Positions 57,641-62,664 of a DNA stretch of 62,664 nt are shown one piece after another. Made by a program: the position numbers and the translations under genes. Positions within the stretch are counted from its first letter, which is position 1; every line of letters starts with the position of its first letter. The DNA is from Cohnella lupini (lineage in GTDB: Bacteria > Bacillota > Bacilli > Paenibacillales > Paenibacillaceae), in NCBI RefSeq assembly GCF_003386205.1, contig NZ_QRDY01000023.1, positions 1 to 62,664 on the forward strand, written 5' to 3'. The notes below the pieces were generated by a model. That model worked only from the letters and a program-made list of their open reading frames with translations. It was not told where the DNA came from and searched no databases.

Positions 57641-58783
57641 TTGGTGGTCACCAGGGAAAACGTATTGGAAGTTCTTCAACCCGTACTCGAACCTACGCTT
57701 AAACATAGCCTAACCGATCTTGGGTTGGTGAGAGATATCGTCATTCGCGATGCTTCCGTGTCCATGTCGGTCGTGCTTCATCCCGATAGCGCGGATCAGA
57801 ATACCATTGTCGAGCAGGGGTTAACGCAAGCGTTGTCGAGGATTAATATCGTTAATCCGCACTTTCGTATTCGCGCCATGACGGAGCATGAGAAAACCGA
57901 GGCGCTTTCCAAGCTTCAACCTGGTAACCGGCAAAGTGCGTCGTCTACGCATTCGCATGGCGAGGAGAAGAAGCCTGCCCCGATTAAAGGTCACGGAGCC
58001 GGGATGGATAAGCATCCGATCCTGCATCCGGAAAGCGGCGTCGAGTTCATCGCCATTGCTAGCGGCAAGGGCGGAGTCGGCAAATCGACCGTAACGGTTA
58101 ATCTTGCGGTGGCACTGGCGCGCCAAGGAAAACGCGTCGGGCTTATCGACAGCGATATTTACGGTTTCAGCGTTCCGGATATGATGGGGATCGAGGAGCG
58201 TCCGGAGCAGATCGGGGATAAAATAAAACCGGTCGAACGGTTCGGAGTCAAAGTCATATCCATGGGCTTCTTCGTGGAAGACAATAGTCCGATCGTCTGG
58301 AGAGGTCCGATGCTCGGCAAGATGCTAAGAAATTTCTTCGCCGAGATCGAATGGGGCGAATTGGATTACTTGCTGCTCGATCTGCCGCCCGGTACGGGGG
58401 ACGTTGCGCTCGATGTCCATCAAATGATTCCTCAAAGCAAGGAAATCATCGTTACTACGCCTCACGCAACGGCTGCCTTCGTAGCCGCTAGAGCTGGATC
58501 GATGGCTATTAGAACCAACCATGAGATCATCGGAGTAGTCGAGAATATGTCCTACTTCGAAAGCAAAGAAACCGGGGCAAGGGAGTACGTGTTCGGCCGC
58601 GGAGGCGGGGGCAAGCTTGCGGAAACGTTGAATACGGAGCTCTTAGCCCAGTTCCCGTTGGGTGCGCCGGACAATCATCCTTCCGAGCCTGATTACTCGC
58701 CATCCGTATACAAATCGGATTCCGATATCGGCAAGGAATATATGACGTTAGCTCAGCTCGTTATAGATCGTTGCGGCAAGTAA
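57641..58783 (+). CDS. Mrp/NBP35-type P-loop ATPase, SalA-like
   Basis: Mrp proteins carry Fe-S clusters or, as SalA in Bacillus, regulate transcription. The 380-aa protein has an N-terminal MIP18-like domain (about residues 5-85), a His-rich linker, and the deviant Walker A SGKGGVGKST near 143-152. It lacks the CxxC that bridges an Fe-S cluster in ApbC: the sequence after ENMSYF reads ESKETGAREYVFG with no cysteine. That favours a SalA-like role. Start is TTG 57641 after GGGGGT. Confidence 0.9.
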   Translation: MVVTRENVLEVLQPVLEPTLKHSLTDLGLVRDIVIRDASVSMSVVLHPDSADQNTIVEQGLTQALSRINIVNPHFRIRAMTEHEKTEALSKLQPGNRQSASSTHSHGEEKKPAPIKGHGAGMDKHPILHPESGVEFIAIASGKGGVGKSTVTVNLAVALARQGKRVGLIDSDIYGFSVPDMMGIEERPEQIGDKIKPVERFGVKVISMGFFVEDNSPIVWRGPMLGKMLRNFFAEIEWGELDYLLLDLPPGTGDVALDVHQMIPQSKEIIVTTPHATAAFVAARAGSMAIRTNHEIIGVVENMSYFESKETGAREYVFGRGGGGKLAETLNTELLAQFPLGAPDNHPSEPDYSPSVYKSDSDIGKEYMTLAQLVIDRCGK

Positions 58784-58795
58784 TCGAATATAAAT

Positions 58796-58836
58796 CAAAA
58801 ACGGTTGAACGGGGATACTCGTTCAACCGCTTTTTA
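58796..58836 (+). terminator. Bidirectional terminator between mrp/salA and gerD
   Basis: CGGTTGAAC (58802-58810) pairs with GTTCAACCG (58821-58829), followed by CTTTTT; on the other strand the stem is followed by TTTTTGATTT. It serves both convergent genes. Confidence 0.9.
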
Positions 58837-58849
58837 TTTGCTAAGAGCG

Positions 58850-59545
58850 TTATCCGCCGCTTTCGCCGCTGCTTTGACCGCCGCTTTCTTGGTTGTCTTG
58901 GCCTCCGCCTTCTTGGTCGATTTTCTCTTCGCCTTCTTTTTTCTCGTCTTTCTTCTCGGTGTCAGGAGTTAACTCTTCTTTGACGACGCTTTGCAATAAC
59001 TTCATAATCTCCAGCTTGAAGAGAGGGTTCTCCATGGATTCGGTGACCGAGCTCATGATGAGCTTGCGTACATCGCTTGTCTTCATGGAATCCGTAAGGA
59101 TTTTTAACATCTCCGGCGTTTTGAACATATCGACAAGTTCATGCTGGTAAGAAGGATCCTTCATCAAGTCCTTGTGAATTTGTTTATTATCTTTGCTTAC
59201 CGCTTTGGCGAATTCTCCGGCGAACTTGGGATCCTTCATGATTTTTTCCAAGATCGTGGAGGATTCGGGAGATGTTAATACGTCTTTTACTGCGATTCTG
59301 ACTTGCGCTTGATCTGACGGAGTCATGCTCTTCATTTGCAAGGTGCTTGATCCGTATTGATCCGTCGAAGCCTTTTCCATTGCTTTCTGCGCTTCTTCGG
59401 AACCTAGAATATCGATAACCATTGATTTTACTTCTTTGTAGCTCATTTGGGCGCCATTGCTGCTGCTTCCCGACTCGGGACCGCAAGAGGCAAGCAGCAG
59501 CGACATCCCTATAATGCATCCACACCATCGCAATCGATAACGCAT
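58850..59545 (-). CDS. gerD: GerD, spore germination lipoprotein
   Basis: GerD gathers germinant receptors into the germinosome in the spore inner membrane. The 231-aa protein has a lipoprotein signal with lipobox LLASC (Cys at residue 21), a helical core with VRKLIMSSVTESMENPLFKL near 159-178, and a charged C-terminal tail rich in Glu, Gly, Gln and Ser. GGGAGGAG precedes the ATG. It lies convergent to mrp/salA, as in Bacillus. Confidence 0.94.
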   Translation of the reverse strand: MRYRLRWCGCIIGMSLLLASCGPESGSSSNGAQMSYKEVKSMVIDILGSEEAQKAMEKASTDQYGSSTLQMKSMTPSDQAQVRIAVKDVLTSPESSTILEKIMKDPKFAGEFAKAVSKDNKQIHKDLMKDPSYQHELVDMFKTPEMLKILTDSMKTSDVRKLIMSSVTESMENPLFKLEIMKLLQSVVKEELTPDTEKKDEKKEGEEKIDQEGGGQDNQESGGQSSGESGG

Positions 59546-59582
59546 ATCGAACAGCTCCTCCCTTCTATAGGGGTTATGGCTG

Positions 59583-59613
59583 TAGTATGCTTCGACGACG
59601 GTGCGAATATAAG
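59583..59613 (-). promoter_or_regulatory. Possible SigG promoter of gerD
   Basis: On the minus strand, CATACTA (59589-59583) is an exact match to the SigG -10 box, with CTTATA 18 bases upstream as a weak -35. gerD is transcribed by SigG in the forespore of B. subtilis, which supports the call. Confidence 0.42.
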
Positions 59614-59683
59614 GGGTTGTTCATGGCTTTTTATGATGTTCATGGTAAAATGAATGTTGATCATACAGAGGAGGTTTCAAGAC

Positions 59684-60298
59684 TTGAATTTACGTAAATG
59701 GATGAAATTATTCGGTGTCACCATACTCATCGGCGCAATTGTGACGGTAGTAGGAAGCGTGAGCATCCAGCTTTTCAATCCGGACTTCCGCGATGTCGAA
59801 GCAAGCGGTTGGTTGTCCTACATACTTATGATGGCATTAATCGGAATGACTTTCGGAGCATTTTCGCACATGGGCTTTTTCGCATATCTCATGCTGAACT
59901 ATATAGCCCGCAGTATTTTCAGAAGACCGTACACTTGGGTTGTCGTTCAAGGCATCATAACCGTATTCGTGTTAGTGGAGATCGGCTATTGGACTTACGA
60001 TACGAATTTCCCGAGTTATACCTACTGGTTAATTCCTCTTGCGTTGATCGTCGGTTCCTTAATCGTTGGCTGGTTTAAGGTGAATCAAACGGCTGTTGGA
60101 GCGTGGATCCCGACGATCTTTTTCCTGGTATCGATTACGACAATGGAATCTGTACCGGTGTTCAAAACAGGCGATATCTCGTCGCTGTTGTACCAGCTAA
60201 TTCCGATATTCATTTGCAACGCGTACCAAATCATGCAATTGCATCGCCTACTTGGCAAAGCTGCCGATACGAATCCGATCGTTGCAACGGCTAAGTGA
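59684..60298 (+). CDS. kbaA: KbaA, KinB signalling pathway activator
   Basis: KbaA is a membrane protein needed for KinB-dependent entry into sporulation. The 204-aa protein has six hydrophobic segments (first near residues 8-28). The start is TTG 59684, with GAGGAGG 9 bases upstream; the ten-codon extension further up has no such site. The gene ends on the plus strand and overlaps the pdaB stop on the minus strand by 8 bp. Confidence 0.92.
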   Translation: MNLRKWMKLFGVTILIGAIVTVVGSVSIQLFNPDFRDVEASGWLSYILMMALIGMTFGAFSHMGFFAYLMLNYIARSIFRRPYTWVVVQGIITVFVLVEIGYWTYDTNFPSYTYWLIPLALIVGSLIVGWFKVNQTAVGAWIPTIFFLVSITTMESVPVFKTGDISSLLYQLIPIFICNAYQIMQLHRLLGKAADTNPIVATAK

Positions 60299-61091
60299 AG
60301 TAGGGGGAGGCTAATTCGTTCCAAGCGGAACGATCCTCCACGGTCTTGCCATTGGTTTCGGTTTGATTAATCATCTGGGATACCGTTACGAAGTCGTAAC
60401 CTTTCGCGCGCAATTGATCGATGATGGTAGGCAGAGCTTCATGAGTCTGCTTGCACGAGTCGCTTGCGTGCAGAAGTATAATATCCCCCGGATGGGCTTT
60501 GTTTACGACGCGATTGACGATCGTATTCACTCCGGGATTTTTCCAATCCAAGGAATCGGTGTCCCATTGGATGACCTTGTAGTTCAGATCCTCGGCGATT
60601 CTTAGCACTCTTTTGTCGAAATCTCCGTTCGGCATTCTAATCAGGTTAGGAGATTTACCCGTCATTTCCCTCAAAATCCCGTCGGCCACCGTGATTTGCT
60701 TGCGGATCTCTTCTTCGCTGTACTGGCTGTAGTTATCGTGTTTATGGCCATGGCTTCCCACTTCATACCCCGCGTCCGTGATTTTCTTGACGATATCGGG
60801 ATGGGCTTTGCTCCAAGGCGAAGAGAGGAAGAAGGTTACGTTTTTCACGTTTTTGGCTTTCAGGATTTCCAGAATGGGCTCCGCTCGTTTCTCGCCCCAG
60901 CTGATATCGAAGGTAAGGGAAACGACTTTGCGTTCGGTTGGAATGCTGTACACGGCGGCGGGCGGGTGAGGCGCAAATACGCTTAGATTGTTCTTTTCAA
61001 CCCAAATGACGGAAATGGCAAGAATAGCAGCAACCGTGAGGAAAAAGAACTTCTTAATGCGCCGTCCGTTAAACACGAAAAAATGATTCAT
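60291..61091 (-). CDS. pdaB: PdaB, sporulation polysaccharide deacetylase
   Basis: PdaB is a NodB-domain protein made during sporulation that helps keep spores stable. The 266-aa protein has an N-terminal transmembrane segment (residues 13-32) and a deacetylase domain: LTFDISWGEKRAEPILEIL near 70, GSHGHKHDNY near 125 and DWKNPG near 192. The first motif has FDISWG, not the FDDG of active family members, as is usual in PdaB. ATG 61091 has AAAGGAG upstream; the longer frame has no support. Confidence 0.93.
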   Translation of the reverse strand: MNHFFVFNGRRIKKFFFLTVAAILAISVIWVEKNNLSVFAPHPPAAVYSIPTERKVVSLTFDISWGEKRAEPILEILKAKNVKNVTFFLSSPWSKAHPDIVKKITDAGYEVGSHGHKHDNYSQYSEEEIRKQITVADGILREMTGKSPNLIRMPNGDFDKRVLRIAEDLNYKVIQWDTDSLDWKNPGVNTIVNRVVNKAHPGDIILLHASDSCKQTHEALPTIIDQLRAKGYDFVTVSQMINQTETNGKTVEDRSAWNELASPYFT

Positions 61092-61173
61092 GGATTGATC
61101 GGCTCCTTTCCAGAGTAAGGTGCTTTCGTTTGTCCGCACGCGTACGGACGTGTACGAGCACTTGGATACTATC

Positions 61174-61201
61174 AATGTATGCTTGACCCATAGAGTTATT
61201 C
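61174..61201 (-). promoter_or_regulatory. Possible SigE promoter of pdaB
   Basis: On the minus strand, CATACATT (61181-61174) matches the SigE -10 pattern CATACANT, and GAATAAC (61201-61195) lies 13 bases upstream. The leader to pdaB would be about 75 bases. Confidence 0.4.
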
Positions 61202-61270
61202 TTAGGGATGAGAAACAGAGCCATAAAGTTGAAGTGGATACAAATCGGTCATAATGGGGGAAGTGTCGAT

Positions 61271-61879
61271 ATGTTTTCGCGCCAAGGATTGTTGTTGACA
61301 TGGAAAGAAATTCGTCCGTATTTTATTTTCTCGATTATGTTGTTTTTCGCTGGCGCCGTGATTGGCGGTACTCCTAATGCTCCAGCTGATTTCCTGGAAC
61401 AACAGATTAAAGGTATTGCGGCTATCGCTAACGATGCCAAAGCATCCGACAATCCGGAGTTCACCATGTTTCTGCTCATTACAATGAACAATATCTTCAA
61501 CACTATTCTTGTGATGGCATTGGGCATTCTCGCGGGTATTATGCCGGTAATCATGCTGGTATCGAACGGAATGATCATCGGATACCTATTGGGAGATATA
61601 GCTGCGGACGGACAAAATGTATGGTTGTTAACGTTGAAAGGCTTATTACCGCATGGAATATTCGAGCTCTCGGCCGTATTCTTGGGATGCGCGTTCGGTA
61701 TGAGGTTTGGATTGACGTTGATTAAAGGGATTTTCGGATCGGCGCTCGGGAAAAAGGTTCCATGGCATCCTTTCGTAAGGACGGCGACGGGATCCGTGCC
61801 TGCGCTGATCGTCATAGTCGTATTCCTTTTGCTCGGAGCCGTAATCGAAAGTACCGTTACCTATTGGTTAATGAGATAA
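61271..61879 (+). CDS. SpoIIM-family (stage II sporulation protein M-like) membrane protein
   Basis: This 202-aa protein has five to six hydrophobic segments and the conserved NNIFNTILVMALGI with LLPHGIFELSAVFLGCAFGM pattern of the SpoIIM/DUF95 family. SpoIIM is part of the DMP complex that remodels the septum during engulfment; whether this copy is the true SpoIIM or a paralogue cannot be told here, since the usual spoIIM locus is elsewhere. ATG 61271 has GGGGGAAG upstream. It is divergent from pdaB. Confidence 0.85.
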   Translation: MFSRQGLLLTWKEIRPYFIFSIMLFFAGAVIGGTPNAPADFLEQQIKGIAAIANDAKASDNPEFTMFLLITMNNIFNTILVMALGILAGIMPVIMLVSNGMIIGYLLGDIAADGQNVWLLTLKGLLPHGIFELSAVFLGCAFGMRFGLTLIKGIFGSALGKKVPWHPFVRTATGSVPALIVIVVFLLLGAVIESTVTYWLMR

Positions 61880-62020
61880 AGTTTGTCTTGAGCGGATAGC
61901 TTGTCATAAAGCTGGCAAAAAAAGAGCATAACAGTAGGACATGCCGGAGAGCATTCGACCGCGAACTTAAAGGGAGAGTCTTCGGCAAACGCTGCTTGTT
62001 CACAGGAGGATTCGCACTCT

Positions 62021-62242
62021 ATGCTCGGGATGATGTTCACGGAAAAGGAATGCAAGGAATTCGATTATCTATTGCGTAAAGAAATGGACGAAATGTTGCT
62101 TGATATGAGTGACCGTAGATTGGACGGACCGGTGAAAGAAGCGATAACCAAAAGGTACAAAATCATCTTCCGGATGTATGCGCGCATTGCTCCGCCTAGG
62201 GAATTGTCCCGTTATGCTACGGGATTAAGGTCGCAGAGATAA
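62021..62242 (+). CDS. Small conserved-looking protein of unknown function
   Basis: A 73-aa helical, charged protein (KECKEFDYLLRKEMDEMLLD near residues 9-28; IFRMYARIAPPRELSRY near 49-65). I do not recognise the family. It looks like a real gene because AGGAGG lies 11 bases upstream, the sequence is well mixed in charge, and it fills the gap before the rrn promoters. ATG at 62021, 62030 or 62033 could be used. Confidence 0.7.
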   Translation: MLGMMFTEKECKEFDYLLRKEMDEMLLDMSDRRLDGPVKEAITKRYKIIFRMYARIAPPRELSRYATGLRSQR

Positions 62243-62278
62243 TAATCCGAATAAATCCAATTAAATTCGAACAAATGC

Positions 62279-62307
62279 TTGACCGGGGCCCTTTGTATAT
62301 GTTAAAT
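62279..62307 (+). promoter_or_regulatory. rrn promoter P1
   Basis: TTGACC (62279-62284), 17 bases, TTAAAT (62302-62307). It is the upstream one of two tandem promoters for the next rRNA operon. Confidence 0.7.
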
Positions 62308-62384
62308 TAGCTTTCGCCCCACTTTTCGGTGGGACGAGCGGACGAAGGAAATGATGAACAATCAAGGCAGTCAGAAATTACCTG

Positions 62385-62414
62385 TTGCCAAGTACTAGTC
62401 AGCTGTGGTATATT
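62385..62414 (+). promoter_or_regulatory. rrn promoter P2
   Basis: TTGCCA (62385-62390), 18 bases, TATATT (62409-62414), about 190 bp before the 16S gene. Tandem promoters are usual for Firmicute rrn operons. Confidence 0.7.
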
Positions 62415-62419
62415 ATAAA

Positions 62420-62601
62420 AGTCGCCGTTAGCGCGGCCGACGAAAAACGAAACACAAATTGTTCTTTGAAAACTGAACATTGAGCGTAAGAAACAACAAA
62501 CGTCTGAGGCGGACTTTCGAGTCTGCGGAAGGCAAACCAGCAATACAGATTGAGCCTCAAAAGGCTCTATTATAAGCAATGTCGACTTGTCGACGGCGCT
62601 T
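62420..62601 (+). promoter_or_regulatory. rrn leader with antitermination/processing elements
   Basis: The leader has GTTCTTTGAAAACTGAACA (62461-62479), the common Firmicute rrn leader box, whose core is nearly complementary to the trailer at 146-158. GTCGACTTGTCGAC (62581-62594) lies just before the 16S gene and may start a processing stem. Confidence 0.7.
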
Positions 62602-62664
62602 TATTATGGAGAGTTTGATCCTGGCTCAGGACGAACGCTGGCGGCGTGCCTAATACATGCAAGT
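62602..62664 (+). rRNA. 16S ribosomal RNA, 5' end (partial)
   Basis: The conserved 5' end GAGAGTTTGATCCTGGCTCA followed by GGACGAACGCTGGCGGCGTG is unmistakable 16S rRNA. The gene runs out of the window. The exact mature 5' end is estimated. Confidence 0.97.

Noticed and set aside
62307..62579. 90-codon minus-strand frame in the rrn leader
   Set aside because: It lies over the tandem rrn promoters and leader boxes, where coding sequence is not expected.
1..62664. Search for mobile elements, CRISPR arrays, toxin-antitoxin or defence genes
   Set aside because: I saw no transposase, integrase, regularly spaced repeats or recognisable defence proteins on either strand; the region is core genome apart from the YitT/DUF421 pair.

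Overview
The window is a 62.7-kb stretch of a low-to-moderate G+C, endospore-forming Firmicute chromosome, most likely Paenibacillaceae (Paenibacillus/Cohnella-like). The evidence is the gene order, the protein sequences, strong AAGGAGG ribosome-binding sites, and the sporulation genes sigH, cwlD, gerD, kbaA, pdaB and a spoIIM-type gene. It lies between two ribosomal RNA operons: it opens with the last bases of a 23S rRNA gene and closes with the first bases of a 16S rRNA gene. Nearly all genes point the same way as the rRNA. I saw no insertion sequence, prophage, CRISPR array or tRNA gene.

Layout. (1) 1-410: 23S end, terminator, then a promoter with a CtsR operator. (2) 409-4967: ctsR-mcsA-mcsB-clpC, the protein-quality-control operon. 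(3) 5128-12 kb: radA, disA, pssA, a reverse-strand small conserved gene, a PIN/TRAM membrane protein, ispD, ispF. (4) 11.6-18.5 kb: gltX, a cysteine T-box leader, cysE, cysS, mrnC, rlmB, rae1/yacP, sigH. (5) 18.7-22.5 kb: rpmG-secE-nusG-rplK-rplA, then the L10-leader operon rplJ-rplL. (6) 22.5-35.6 kb: an rsmC-like methyltransferase, rpoB, rpoC, rpsL, rpsG, fusA, tuf. (7) 35.6-37.0 kb: two reverse-strand membrane-protein genes (YitT and DUF421/YetF families) between tuf and the S10 operon. (8) 37.1-52.6 kb: the S10-spc-alpha supercluster rpsJ to rplQ, with secY, adk, map, a KOW protein, infA, rpmJ and rpoA. (9) 52.6-54.7 kb: truA, rplM, rpsI. (10) 54.7-56.7 kb: cysH-sat for sulfate assimilation. 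(11) 56.7-62.3 kb: cwlD, an Mrp/SalA-type ATPase, gerD, kbaA, pdaB, a SpoIIM-family gene and a small unknown gene. (12) 62.3-62.7 kb: tandem rrn promoters, rrn leader and 16S start.

How it works together: most of the region makes the translation and transcription machinery, with feedback by structured mRNA leaders (L10 leader, putative L1-binding elements before both rplK and rplA, structured S10, S12 and L13 leaders, a Cys T-box). The flanks carry stress proteolysis, c-di-AMP/DNA-integrity signalling, isoprenoid precursors, cysteine supply and sporulation/germination.

The region is largely conventional core genome and I found no convincing new multi-gene system. The most interesting local signals are: a candidate SigE promoter nested in the sat terminator, placed so that its transcript would free the cwlD ribosome-binding site; paired, covarying L1-type elements before rplK and rplA; a 131-aa protein that looks like a MazG-fold remnant; an rrn operon that ends after 23S without 5S; and departures from the usual gene order (YitT/DUF421 inserted, ecfA-ecfA-ecfT and the L7Ae-like gene missing). 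All family assignments are from reading the sequence; no database search was run.
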